Below are positions 1 to 8,567 of a DNA stretch of 64,000 bases, one piece after another. The stretch comes from Oceanobacillus chungangensis. GTDB lineage: Bacteria > Bacillota > Bacilli > Bacillales > Amphibacillaceae. The translations under genes and the position numbers were made by a program. Position 1 is the first letter of the stretch; each line of letters starts with the position of its first letter. The DNA lies in contig NZ_PIOD01000014.1 of the NCBI RefSeq assembly GCF_003369565.1, forward strand, positions 1-64,000. The letters are read 5' to 3'. Under the pieces are notes generated by a model, which worked only from the letters and a program-made list of their open reading frames with translations, ran no database searches and was not told the DNA's origin.

Positions 1-48
1 GATTAAGTCCAGTCGATTACCGAACTCAATCAACCCAATCAGCTGCAT
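1..48 (-). other. possible 5' end of an ORF cut by the window edge
   Basis: An ATG at 48-46 opens 16 codons that run off the left edge without a stop; an in-frame TAA lies 15 bases before it. There is no convincing ribosome binding site. The product cannot be identified from so few residues. Confidence 0.2.
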
Positions 49-111
49 AATAAAAACTCTAACTTATAGGGGTAAGCACCATCCTCTTAAATAGAATCCA
101 GTCTTTCTTCT

Positions 112-813
112 TTATTTAGCCTTTAACGTTGTTATTCTTCTTAAAAATAGGAAGGAAAGACAATATACTACTATCCCTACACCAAGTAATTGATAGAAGA
201 ATGTTAATTCAATATCTGTGAATAATTCGACAACAAAGTCGATAATCCATCCCTGTGCAAGTCCTAGAAGTAAGACTACAACTAGCCCGCCAACTACAAT
301 TCCCCCACCTAATAATCCGTATTTATAAAATAGTAATCCAATGACAAACAAGAGTGAGAATGAGAAAAATAGAATGGACGTATCAATGACAACACGATTC
401 AACCATGTATCTCCTAATAATTGAGCAGGATGAAAGAAATTAATCGAATAAATTTCTGTCACATTAACAAACTTGACGATAATCGATTGTAATGTATTTG
501 CTAGTATTGCTTTAGCAAGCGCTAGGCCAAAGAAAAACAAACCAAAACTAATAAAAATATTCTTTCGAGTCGCTCCTAATTTTAGTGAAGACGGAACATT
601 CTCTTTTACCATCAAGAATCCTGAAATACCCGCAAAAATATAAATACCGACTGATATGCCAAAATAGAATATGGTATCTCCAGTACCAAGTAAAAAATAG
701 GAAATTGTTAATATAGCGACTAAACAACTTAGTAATATCGTCCAAAAGATTGTCAGCGAATAACGTATATCCGTAATAAAAAAGTATAGTAACCCATTTA
801 TTTGTTTTACCAT
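112..813 (-). CDS. ABC transporter permease, six-TM type
   Basis: A 233-residue integral membrane protein with about six hydrophobic segments, a pattern usual for the membrane half of small ABC exporters. It begins four bases after the stop of the ATPase gene (817-1674) and is the last gene of a GntR-ATPase-permease operon, so it is very likely that ATPase's membrane partner. The start is an ATG preceded by a GGGGG tract. The substrate is unknown; related YtrA-type operons in Firmicutes respond to cell-envelope stress, which is only an analogy here. Confidence 0.8.
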   Translation of the reverse strand: MVKQINGLLYFFITDIRYSLTIFWTILLSCLVAILTISYFLLGTGDTIFYFGISVGIYIFAGISGFLMVKENVPSSLKLGATRKNIFISFGLFFFGLALAKAILANTLQSIIVKFVNVTEIYSINFFHPAQLLGDTWLNRVVIDTSILFFSFSLLFVIGLLFYKYGLLGGGIVVGGLVVVLLLGLAQGWIIDFVVELFTDIELTFFYQLLGVGIVVYCLSFLFLRRITTLKAK

Positions 814-816
814 TAT

Positions 817-1674
817 TTATGCCCCCTTCTTTCTTTCCGTTAAATAAATCATTAACTCTTGAATAGGTACACCTTCTACTTTTAATCCATGCATTTTTGC
901 TTCCTCGACAGTGCAATAAACATAAGCCGTCATCATGCCAGCAAGCTGCTTTTTCTCAATTACTTCTTTACCTGAGATGAATGCTTCAACTTCATCAATC
1001 GTTCCTGAAACTGCAATTGTGTTACTACGAAGGATATCTGATTCCTCCTGTAAAACTAAGGTTCCTTCCCGCAGAATCAGAACCTCTTCAAACAATAAGC
1101 TCACTTCATCAATTAAATGTGTTGAGAAGATAATCATTCGCGGTTCTTCCTGATATTCTTCAAGCATAATTTCATAGAATCTCTTTCTCGATGGTGCATC
1201 GAGACCAATATATGGTTCATCAAAAATTGTAATTGGTGCCTTACTTGCTAAGCCAACTGTAATTCCTAGTGCCGATTCCATCCCCTTCGAAAGCGTCTTG
1301 ACCTTTGAATTAGGATCAAGATTATATTCTTTAATTAAGCTATCCGCAAGCACTTGATCCCAATTTGGGTAAAAGAAGGAATAAATCTTAAGCACATTCT
1401 TTACTTTTAAATCCTTTTTAAAATTCTGCCCTTCTTTAATTAAGCATATCGATTCGGTTAAGCGCTGATTATCGAATGGATCCTCTCCATCAATTAATAT
1501 CTCTCCACTGCTTGCTGTGATATGCCCGGATAATATATCCATAAAAGTCGTTTTCCCAGCGCCATTCCTGCCAAGCAATCCATATATTTTTGGATCATCC
1601 AGTGCAAATGAAATATTATTTAATGCAAGCTTATTTCCATATTTCTTACTTAGACCTTTAACTTCAATTTTCAT
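817..1674 (-). CDS. ABC transporter ATP-binding protein
   Basis: A nucleotide-binding subunit that powers the permease encoded just downstream. Walker A (GRNGAGKTT) lies near residue 37, a signature region around LSKGMESALG near 130, and Walker B with its catalytic Glu (TIFDEP) near 152. The C-terminal part beyond residue 200 is an extra domain typical of YtrB-like exporters. The ATG at 1674 is chosen because the more upstream ATG at 1683 abuts the GAGAGG ribosome site. It overlaps the end of the GntR gene by 11 bases, which suggests translational coupling. Confidence 0.88.
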   Translation of the reverse strand: MKIEVKGLSKKYGNKLALNNISFALDDPKIYGLLGRNGAGKTTFMDILSGHITASSGEILIDGEDPFDNQRLTESICLIKEGQNFKKDLKVKNVLKIYSFFYPNWDQVLADSLIKEYNLDPNSKVKTLSKGMESALGITVGLASKAPITIFDEPYIGLDAPSRKRFYEIMLEEYQEEPRMIIFSTHLIDEVSLLFEEVLILREGTLVLQEESDILRSNTIAVSGTIDEVEAFISGKEVIEKKQLAGMMTAYVYCTVEEAKMHGLKVEGVPIQELMIYLTERKKGA

Positions 1675-2041
1675 TAAACTCATCCTCTCTTTTCACCATG
1701 TCCATGAGTTCCTCTAGACTAATTTGTAACTTATTGGCCTCACTTTTTAATGGCAGCATATAGTTTTCATAAAACGTTTTCTTCCTGCTTTCAATCAATA
1801 ATTGCTTTGCATCATCTGTTACAAACATGCCAACACCTCTTCTTTTAAAAAGAATCTCTTCCGCGACAAGCTCATTAATTCCTTTTGCTGCAGTAGCTGG
1901 GTTGATCTTATAGTAAGCAGCAAATTCATTCGTCGATGGTACACGTTCTCCTGCTTTAATTGTTCCATTGATAATGGAATCTTCTAGCTGCTCTTTAATT
2001 TGCAGGAAAATTGGTTTGCTTTCATCTAATGAATTTTTCAT
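1664..2041 (-). CDS. GntR-family regulator, YtrA subfamily
   Basis: A 125-residue protein with an N-terminal GntR winged helix-turn-helix (PSTNEFAAYYKINPATAAKG, about residues 36-55) and a short helical C-terminus. This short form is typical of the YtrA subfamily, which represses its own ABC-transporter operon. It is the first gene of the three-gene operon and sits behind a near-perfect 16-base dyad (2055-2090), its likely binding site. The inducer is unknown. Confidence 0.88.
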   Translation of the reverse strand: MKNSLDESKPIFLQIKEQLEDSIINGTIKAGERVPSTNEFAAYYKINPATAAKGINELVAEEILFKRRGVGMFVTDDAKQLLIESRKKTFYENYMLPLKSEANKLQISLEELMDMVKREDEFNEN

Positions 2042-2054
2042 TTTAGTTCATTCC

Positions 2055-2090
2055 TTATATGGTTAATTACTTATGTAACTAACCATATAA
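2055..2090. promoter_or_regulatory. palindromic operator of the GntR/ABC operon
   Basis: Arms TTATATGGTTAATTAC and GTAACTAACCATATAA face each other across four bases, with one mismatch in 16 positions. The site is 14 bases upstream of the gntR-type start codon, where a YtrA-type repressor would act. Binding by this regulator is inferred from position. Confidence 0.7.
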
Positions 2091-2226
2091 CAACATATCT
2101 AAATTGTCAATCTTTTATTAAAAATATTTTGGTAACGTTAATTGCAGTTGCTTATGCCAATTGTCTGATTGGCTTATGAATCATTAAAATGGGTTCTTTT
2201 ACTAGACGCACTAGCAATCCTTACGT

Positions 2227-2251
2227 GTTTAGAAGAAGTGTTAATGGGAAT
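2227..2251 (+). promoter_or_regulatory. sigma-B-like promoter
   Basis: GTTTAG (2227-2232) and GGGAAT (2246-2251) are 13 bases apart, close to the Bacillus sigma-B consensus GTTTAA / GGGTAT. It lies about 34 bases upstream of a gene whose family is a general-stress regulon member in B. subtilis. Direct match by eye, one mismatch in each element. Confidence 0.6.
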
Positions 2252-2284
2252 ATAACCATCATAACCGTTAAGGAGGTATTTTTA

Positions 2285-3160
2285 ATGGCTAAACAAATTA
2301 TTGGAAGTTATAGTACAGAAACCGGAGCTATTGCAGCAGTAAACAATTTCAAAGAGAACGGAATGCTGGCAGAAGACCTTACAATTCTTACAAATCACAG
2401 TGTAGATATCGACAGAATTGAAAACAATACAGATGTAGATGTAAAAGTAGGAGGAAATACTGCAGAAGATGAATCTTTCTGGGAAAGCATTAAGAAATTC
2501 TTTACAGATGAGACTACGGATGCAAATCCATATGAACAACTAACAAATCTTGGCGTATCGTCCTCTGATGCAGCGGCATATCAGGACGATTTAATTTCTG
2601 GGAATATCTTAGTAATTGTTGATGATGATACGAGGACAGGCTTTATCCCGGATACACCCGATAGTGGGCTATCTGCTTCTGGATTCAATGTAGCACCTGA
2701 AGATGAATTGGTCGGAAATAATGATCTTTACTCAGAAACTGAAAAAGTGAAACGTCGTGAAGAGGAACTTCAAATCAACAAAAATAAAGTTCAGAGCGGT
2801 GAGGTTCATATTGATAAAACGGTAACTGAAGATTTGCAGAATGTCCAAGTTCCTGTTGAAAAAAATGAGGTCCATGTTGAACGCAGAACTGTTACAGATT
2901 ATGAAGAATCAGCTAAGCCTATTGGGGATGACGAATCAATCCGTGTTCCAATAGTAGAAGAAGAAATTGAAGTGAAGAAGAAGCCTGTCGTCAAAGAAGA
3001 AATTGTGATTGATAAATCAAAAAACCTTGACACTGAGCATGTCGCAGATACTGTAAAGAAAGAGCTTGTTGACGTAACAGATGAATACGGAATCGATCTT
3101 GAAGATAAAATTGGTAAGGACAAAAAATATCGGACGGGCACAGATAAGTTGGAAAGATAA
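2285..3160 (+). CDS. general stress protein, 17M domain plus DUF2382 (YsnF/AvaK) domain
   Basis: A 291-residue soluble, acidic protein. Residues 1-95 resemble the general stress protein 17M/YflT domain (IIGSYSTETGAIAAVNNFKE start). Residues about 155-270 are a charged DUF2382 region with repeated EEELQINK, VEVKKKPVVKEEI-like blocks as in YsnF. The molecular function is unknown; family members are sigma-B controlled. The start is the ATG at 2285 with AAGGAGG eight bases upstream; the open frame extends 32 codons further upstream but crosses the sigma-B-like promoter, so that extension is not coding. Confidence 0.85.
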   Translation: MAKQIIGSYSTETGAIAAVNNFKENGMLAEDLTILTNHSVDIDRIENNTDVDVKVGGNTAEDESFWESIKKFFTDETTDANPYEQLTNLGVSSSDAAAYQDDLISGNILVIVDDDTRTGFIPDTPDSGLSASGFNVAPEDELVGNNDLYSETEKVKRREEELQINKNKVQSGEVHIDKTVTEDLQNVQVPVEKNEVHVERRTVTDYEESAKPIGDDESIRVPIVEEEIEVKKKPVVKEEIVIDKSKNLDTEHVADTVKKELVDVTDEYGIDLEDKIGKDKKYRTGTDKLER

Positions 3161-3431
3161 AGCGAAGCATCATTCAGTCGGTGGTAGTTGAAGATTAGAT
3201 TTTAACAGACAGTTTGATCCCTTTCCGAAAGCTTTGGTGAGGGATTTACTGCCTGTTACATACGTGATAAATTTAATAAACTGGTTTAATCTAGCCTCGG
3301 GATCATGTCTCAGGGCTTTTCCATTTTTCCAGATTCGACTCGTCTAGAGGGGGAAACTAGACGAGCCAAACATGTAAAAATAATTATATTCACAAGAAAT
3401 AAGTCCCGCACACAATAAAGTGTACAGAACC

Positions 3432-3608
3432 TTATTCTTCTGTTTTCTTAGGTTCGTTTTTCGGCAGTCGCCCAGCCTTTTTGATCGACTCCCTTAATAA
3501 GAACTCCAAGTGACTATTTACGCTTCGAAATTCATCCTTTGCCCATGACTCTAAGATATCATATAGCTTCGGGTCTATACGCAATGGAAAATTCTTTTTC
3601 TTAGCCAT
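3432..3608 (-). CDS. ribbon-helix-helix (Arc-like) small protein
   Basis: A 58-residue basic protein. Residues 6-45 fit a ribbon-helix-helix DNA-binding fold: a short strand NFPLRID followed by two helices (KLYDILESWAKDEF and VNSHLEFLLRESIKKA). It starts 12 bases after the stop of the SPFH gene and has a GAGGG site five bases before its ATG, so the two are probably cotranscribed. Whether it binds DNA as a regulator or acts as a partner of the membrane protein cannot be told from sequence. Confidence 0.75.
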   Translation of the reverse strand: MAKKKNFPLRIDPKLYDILESWAKDEFRSVNSHLEFLLRESIKKAGRLPKNEPKKTEE

Positions 3609-3620
3609 AAAAACCCTCTT

Positions 3621-4469
3621 TTATTGATATAGTGTTCCAGTATTTACCACTGGTTGTGTTCCCTTCTCCGATACAATAGAAACAAGTAGATTATTAATCA
3701 TGGAAACCTTACGTTCGTCGTCTAACTCAACAATTCCATCTTTCTCAATTCGTTCAATCGCATCCTGTACCATACCAACTGCCCCATCAACGATTTGCTT
3801 TCTTGCAGAAATTATCGCACTTGCTTGTTGGCGTTGTAACATTGCTTGAGCAATTTCAGTCGAATAAGCTAAATGGGTTAATCTCGCTTCAATTACTTCA
3901 ACACCCGCAACCTTCAATCGTTCCTGCAATTCCACCGTTAATTCATTCGAAACTTCTTCAGCATTTCCACGTAATGTAAGCTGCTCTTCTCCAAAAGAAT
4001 CGTAAGGATACTTCGTTGCAACCGTTCTGATTGCCGTTTCACTTTGAATTTCAACGAATTTCTCGTATTGATCCACATCAAATACCGCTTTAGCCGAGTC
4101 AATTACTTTAAAAACAATGACAGCAGCGATTTCAATTGGATTTCCATTGACATCATTTACCTTCATCTTATTGCTATTAAAATTTCGAACGCGAAGCGAT
4201 ATCGTTCTTCTTAATGAAAATGGGACAGTCACAACAATCCCTTCATGTCGGATTGTTCCCATATATTTCCCTAGAAATATTACGACTACCGACTGATTAG
4301 GCTGTACAATTGTAATACCACTTCCTAATGTGATTACCACAACTAATAAGATTCCGCCGATAATAAATTGCTGCCCAATAAAACTGAATACAGTAGCTGC
4401 TAAAAGGATTGCAATGATTAAAATACCTAACATTCCATTCAATGACCAAGCTTTTCTCTCCTGAATCAT
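3621..4469 (-). CDS. SPFH/prohibitin-domain membrane protein
   Basis: A 282-residue protein with two adjoining N-terminal hydrophobic segments (about residues 12-55) followed by a stomatin/prohibitin/flotillin domain (about 60-220; VQPNQSVVVIFLGKYMGT, then NFNSNKMKVNDVNGNPIEIAAVIVFKV) and a helical, coiled-coil-prone C-terminus. SPFH proteins form membrane-bound oligomers that organise membrane domains or control proteases. It is paired with the RHH gene at 3432-3608. Its precise role is unknown. Confidence 0.85.
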   Translation of the reverse strand: MIQERKAWSLNGMLGILIIAILLAATVFSFIGQQFIIGGILLVVVITLGSGITIVQPNQSVVVIFLGKYMGTIRHEGIVVTVPFSLRRTISLRVRNFNSNKMKVNDVNGNPIEIAAVIVFKVIDSAKAVFDVDQYEKFVEIQSETAIRTVATKYPYDSFGEEQLTLRGNAEEVSNELTVELQERLKVAGVEVIEARLTHLAYSTEIAQAMLQRQQASAIISARKQIVDGAVGMVQDAIERIEKDGIVELDDERKVSMINNLLVSIVSEKGTQPVVNTGTLYQ

Positions 4470-4554
4470 AAAACATCCCCCTCACTTATTATGAACTCTA
4501 TTTGATACTATAATGATATCACTTTGGAATCATATTGTAAATTTTGAAGGAGGA

Positions 4555-5421
4555 TTACTTTGCTATGTTTTCAATCGGACTTTTTTCAGGTATAATCATA
4601 TAATTTTCTCCGTTTGTAATAATTCTCAAGCTACCAAATACTCCAGTCGAATAAATCTGCGCATCGATCCGATCTAAATTGTTAATAACCCTTTTAACTG
4701 GATGTCCATAGTCATTGCCGATTCGATATGTAAGTATGGCAATCTGTGGATTTACTTCATTCAGAAAACGGAATGCACTACTCGTATCTGATCCGTGATG
4801 GGCAATTTTAATTATTTCAGCTTCAAGGTTATGATTTTCTAATAAGTTCTTCTCCTGCTCCATTTCTACATCACCCATTAGTAAAAAATCCATTTTCTTA
4901 AAGCTGATTTTCAGGACAAGTGACGATTGATTATTGTTTTTGTTTTTTCCATTTGAATTTAAAACCTTTATCCGTAACTCTGGGTCCAACTGAATTCGAT
5001 CATTTGTCTTTGCGACTTTTGTTGGTATCCCTTGTTTACGAATCTCCAATGCGTAATTTGCGTAAGTATTAGTGAAGTGCAATTTACCAGAATCTAGTAT
5101 TTGTTTAACTTTCACTGCTTTCATGACTTCTTTAAGCCCACCAATATGATCGACATCTGGATGGGTAGCGATAAGCAGATCAATGTTATTGATTCCTAGT
5201 TTATTTAAATAGGCAACAACCTTTTTCCCTGCTTTAGGTGGACCGCCATCAATCAGAATCGTTTTTTCTGTTGGGGTCTGGATTAGAATGCTGTCGCCTT
5301 GGCCAACATCGATAAAGTGAACTTGCATTTCTGACAAGCTGTCACTACATAACTGATGTGACGGATAGAAAATAATAAAACTAATAGGTAATAGTAGCAT
5401 GAGTGTAATCTTATTTTTCAT
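4555..5421 (-). CDS. secreted ComEC-like metallo-beta-lactamase-fold hydrolase
   Basis: A 288-residue protein with an N-terminal signal or anchor segment (residues 3-20) and an MBL domain like the C-terminal domain of ComEC. Metal-binding motifs are visible: THPDVDHIGG near residue 87, GDVEMEQE near 185 and AHHGSD near 207. The likely role is extracytoplasmic hydrolysis of nucleic acid or a phosphodiester; the substrate is unproven. The ATG at 5421 is preferred because the upstream ATG at 5430 touches the AAAGG ribosome site. Confidence 0.8.
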   Translation of the reverse strand: MKNKITLMLLLPISFIIFYPSHQLCSDSLSEMQVHFIDVGQGDSILIQTPTEKTILIDGGPPKAGKKVVAYLNKLGINNIDLLIATHPDVDHIGGLKEVMKAVKVKQILDSGKLHFTNTYANYALEIRKQGIPTKVAKTNDRIQLDPELRIKVLNSNGKNKNNNQSSLVLKISFKKMDFLLMGDVEMEQEKNLLENHNLEAEIIKIAHHGSDTSSAFRFLNEVNPQIAILTYRIGNDYGHPVKRVINNLDRIDAQIYSTGVFGSLRIITNGENYMIIPEKSPIENIAK

Positions 5422-5634
5422 CGGAGCCATCCTTTAATTAAAATGACGTTCGATATTAGCTTTTCACGAGGAGATTTAATTTATCCTAACGAAGTTAAAA
5501 AGAAGGCAAGAAGAATATTCAATGTGCGAGGCGACTCCATGTATATTAAAAAAAGTGGCTGTCACCAAGCCCTTCGATGACATCTTAAGTTGCACTTATT
5601 CGTTAAGCCAGTTCTTATTCTTTCTTAACTAAGA

Positions 5635-5666
5635 AAAACCCCGCTGAATATTATCAGCGGGGTTTT
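5635..5666 (-). terminator. rho-independent terminator of clpE
   Basis: A perfect GC-rich stem (CCCCGCTGA / TCAGCGGGG) flanked by runs of T and A, just after the clpE stop codon. It can work on either strand. Confidence 0.85.
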
Positions 5667-5676
5667 CTATCAAATA

Positions 5677-7809
5677 CTATACCATTTTCACAACTATTTC
5701 GTCGTCGACTACTTCAACATTAACTTTTTCAACTTTGTCATGTTCCAAAATTAAATCAGTTAATTGATCTTCAATTTTATCTTGAATTACACGTCGCAAT
5801 GGTCTTGCACCGAAGCGTTCATCATAACCGCTTCTTACTAATGCTTGTTTTGCTTCGTCTGTAATCATAATGGTCGTATCATTCTCTTCAAGTCTATCTT
5901 GTAATTCAACTAGCATAAGGTCAACAATCTTCAACAAGTTTTCTTCAGATAATTGATTGAAGTTAACGATTGTATCAAAACGATTTAGGAATTCAGGTTT
6001 AAAGTATGCACTTAATCTTTCTAATGTCGATACAGATTCGTGTTTTCCTTGATTAAATCCAACGCTAATTTGTTTATCACCTGTACCTGCATTACTTGTC
6101 ATAATAATAACCGTTTCCTTAAAGCTAACTTTACGTCCTTGTGAATCTGTTAAATGTCCATCCTCCATAATTTGTAAGAAGGTATTCAACACGTCTGGGT
6201 GTGCCTTTTCAACCTCATCCAATAAAATAATGGAATATGGATTACGTCGAACACGTTCAGTTAATTGACCTGCTTCTTCATGTCCTACATAGCCTGGAGG
6301 TGAACCAATAAGTTTAGACACCGAATGTTGTTCCATATATTCACTCATATCAAGACGAATGATTGAATCACGGGAACCGAATAATTCATCAGCAAGTACT
6401 TTCGTTAATTCCGTCTTACCAACACCAGTTGGACCTACAAATAAGAAGGTACCGATTGGACGATTTTTAGATTTCAAGCCTGCACGACTGCGTCGGACTG
6501 CTTTTGCTACTTTATTTACAGCCTCATCTTGTCCAATAACCTTTTCACTTAATGCTTGCGCAAGGTTTTTCATTTTTTCTTGTTCATCTGCTTGCATTTT
6601 CGTTACAGGGATACCTGTTTTTTCTTCTACAATCAATTGAATGTCACTGACATCAACTTCAATTACTTTTTCATCATCTGATGCTTTTTCTAATTGTTTT
6701 TGTAGCTGAATTTCTTGATATCTCAAGTTCGCTGCACGTTCATAATCTTCTTTCTCAGCTGCTTGATGTTTTTCCTTTGTAATCTCATCAAGTCGCTGCT
6801 TAATTGAAGAAGAATCTACAGACGAATTTTTTAAATTTAATCTTGAACCAACCTCATCCATTAAATCAATGGCTTTATCTGGTAAGAATCGATCTTGGAT
6901 ATAGCGGCTAGACAAATTAACGAATGCTTGGATCACTTCATCTGAATAGTGAACCTCATGGTATTTTTCATATCGGTCTTTAATTCCATTCAAGATTTTC
7001 ACTGTGTCTTCTTGAGTAGGCTCATTTACCGTTATTGGTTGTAAACGTCTTTCGAGTGCAGCATCTTTTTCAATTTGACGATATTCTTTTAATGTTGTTG
7101 CACCAATTAATTGTAAATCACCACGTGCTAACGCTGGTTTTAATATATTTCCCGCATCCATTTGTGAACCTTCTGCTGTTCCAGCTCCAACAATCAAGTG
7201 GATTTCATCAATAAATAGGATGACATCATCACGTGATTTAAGTTCATCAATTAATTTTTTCATGCGTTCTTCGAATTGTCCGCGAATACCAGTATTTGCA
7301 ACTAGTGATGCAACATCTAGTAGATATACTTCTTTATTCAGTAGTTTCGTTGGCACATTACCTTCGACAATCTTCAATGCAAGTCCTTCAGCTATCGCTG
7401 TTTTACCAACACCAGGTTCACCAATTAGAACTGGGTTATTCTTGTTTCTTCTATTTAAAGTTTCGATTACACGTTTAATTTCATTGTCACGTCCAATTAC
7501 AGGATCAATTTTACCAGCTCTTGCTCCATTGGTAAGGTTACTTCCTAATTGATCAAGTAAACTATTTCTATTGGCAGTTTGTTTTTGCTTTGTTTTTGCT
7601 CCCACTTTAGCATCTCCATTTCCATTACCTTGAGCAAAGAAATCCGAAGCATCATTAGCAAAACCGAATGGGAAACTAGTTGAATTCATCATTTGACCTT
7701 GGAGTTCACGGAAACAATCATTACAAAGGTGTATTTCCATTTTTTGATTATTCATCATCATTGCTGCGTTAATGTTGGCTTCATTGACACCACATTTTTG
7801 ACATAGCAT
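5677..7809 (-). CDS. clpE: ClpE, ATP-dependent Clp protease ATP-binding subunit
   Basis: An AAA+ unfoldase that feeds damaged proteins to ClpP. The N-terminus has the zinc finger that distinguishes ClpE (C3-C6 and C29-C32). Walker A of the first AAA+ module is at about residue 130 (GEPGVGKT), a UVR-type coiled motif near 350, and the second Walker A (GPTGVGKT) near 458. The length of 710 fits ClpE (B. subtilis about 699). A GGAGG site lies eight bases before the ATG. The gene stands alone with its own terminator. Four CtsR boxes upstream (7863-8067) indicate heat-shock control by CtsR, as in B. subtilis. Confidence 0.96.
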   Translation of the reverse strand: MLCQKCGVNEANINAAMMMNNQKMEIHLCNDCFRELQGQMMNSTSFPFGFANDASDFFAQGNGNGDAKVGAKTKQKQTANRNSLLDQLGSNLTNGARAGKIDPVIGRDNEIKRVIETLNRRNKNNPVLIGEPGVGKTAIAEGLALKIVEGNVPTKLLNKEVYLLDVASLVANTGIRGQFEERMKKLIDELKSRDDVILFIDEIHLIVGAGTAEGSQMDAGNILKPALARGDLQLIGATTLKEYRQIEKDAALERRLQPITVNEPTQEDTVKILNGIKDRYEKYHEVHYSDEVIQAFVNLSSRYIQDRFLPDKAIDLMDEVGSRLNLKNSSVDSSSIKQRLDEITKEKHQAAEKEDYERAANLRYQEIQLQKQLEKASDDEKVIEVDVSDIQLIVEEKTGIPVTKMQADEQEKMKNLAQALSEKVIGQDEAVNKVAKAVRRSRAGLKSKNRPIGTFLFVGPTGVGKTELTKVLADELFGSRDSIIRLDMSEYMEQHSVSKLIGSPPGYVGHEEAGQLTERVRRNPYSIILLDEVEKAHPDVLNTFLQIMEDGHLTDSQGRKVSFKETVIIMTSNAGTGDKQISVGFNQGKHESVSTLERLSAYFKPEFLNRFDTIVNFNQLSEENLLKIVDLMLVELQDRLEENDTTIMITDEAKQALVRSGYDERFGARPLRRVIQDKIEDQLTDLILEHDKVEKVNVEVVDDEIVVKMV

Positions 7810-7862
7810 ATTCCATTCCTCCTAGAAAAAATATATTTAAAGTTAAGTTTTTAATATTTGAC

Positions 7863-7918
7863 TTTGACTATCTTTGACCTTATAAATCCATTATACTCTG
7901 ACCTTTTTTGACTTTCAA
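7863..7918 (-). promoter_or_regulatory. clpE proximal promoter with two CtsR boxes
   Basis: On the minus strand: -35 TTGAAA (7918-7913), 17-base spacer, -10 TATAAT (7895-7890). CtsR heptad repeats flank and overlap it: AGGTCAAA-GAT-AGTCAAA (7880-7863) downstream of the -10, and AGTCAAA-AAA-GGTCAGA (about 7915-7899) across the spacer. CtsR bound here would block RNA polymerase. Confidence 0.85.
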
Positions 7919-8013
7919 GTATTTTGTTTATTTTTTTGATTTCCTTATATTAATGAATAGTAATCTTTGAGCAAGTGAATCAAGAACTATAAAGTCAGAT
8001 GTCAATTATTGAA

Positions 8014-8069
8014 TTTGACTATCTTTGACCTTATGAACATATTATAACTTGACCTTCTTTGACTTTCAA
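8014..8069 (-). promoter_or_regulatory. clpE distal promoter with two CtsR boxes (duplicate copy)
   Basis: Same arrangement as the proximal copy, displaced by 151 bases: -35 TTGAAA (8069-8064), 17-base spacer, -10 TATAAT (8046-8041), one CtsR box downstream (8031-8014) and one over the spacer (about 8066-8050). The likeness extends through about 56 bases, so it looks like a duplication of the whole promoter-operator unit. Confidence 0.85.
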
Positions 8070-8179
8070 GTGTTTTGATTCACTTTTTTGATTTTTGAGA
8101 AGTGTTTATGAGGGTCGTAATTAGTGTTTTATAAACATAGTCGAACTAGTGTAGTGTGACAAGGGCTCTCGGACAATAA

Positions 8180-8359
8180 CTCCAGAAATACACTTCGCTT
8201 TCCGCGGGGAGCTGGTGAGCCTTCTCGTGCTAACGCACTTCGTAGTCTCACCTAGGCTCTTCTTCCCGCAGGACAAGGAAAGCTTCGGCAGCGTTACATC
8301 GCACGAAGAAAATAGACCTTTATTTTCGAGGAGTCTTCTTGTATTTCTTCCGCTGGGGA
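8180..8359. repeat. dispersed palindromic repeat, long form (copy A)
   Basis: A GC-richer block bounded by inverted ends (CCAGAAATACAC at the left, GTATTTCTTCCGCTGGGG at the right). It matches, in reverse orientation, the block at 23175-23356, and its ends match the shorter block at 17376-17455. It has no open frame of note and fills most of the gap between clpE and pdaA. Confidence 0.75.
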
Positions 8360-8518
8360 TAGGACTGAATCAATAAATCAGAACTACTTACCCAATAATT
8401 ATTGTCGTTTATTTAGCGAAGAAATAAAGACTTTGCGTAGCAACAACTATCCAGATCTCAAATTATTTTTATTAGTTAACAGTTTATATTAACTTCTAAT
8501 AACTATCCTTTCAATAAA

Positions 8519-8565
8519 AAATAGAGGCAGACTCAGTTATCTATACGAGTCTGCCTCTATTTTTT
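8519..8565. terminator. bidirectional-looking terminator after pdaA
   Basis: A 14-base perfect stem (ATAGAGGCAGACTC / GAGTCTGCCTCTAT) followed by T-runs on both strands, directly downstream of the pdaA stop. Confidence 0.85.
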
Positions 8566-8567
8566 AT

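Noticed and set aside
5443-5580. Plus-strand frame of 45 codons containing RGDSMYIKKSG, reminiscent of LexA/S24-type peptidases
   Set aside because: No ribosome site, no other peptidase motif and no intact neighbour; the GDSM string alone is too short to support a gene or a named fragment.
8180-8359. Possibility that the GC-rich block is a structured regulatory RNA for pdaA or clpE
   Set aside because: The same block recurs elsewhere in both orientations, so a dispersed repeat is the simpler explanation.
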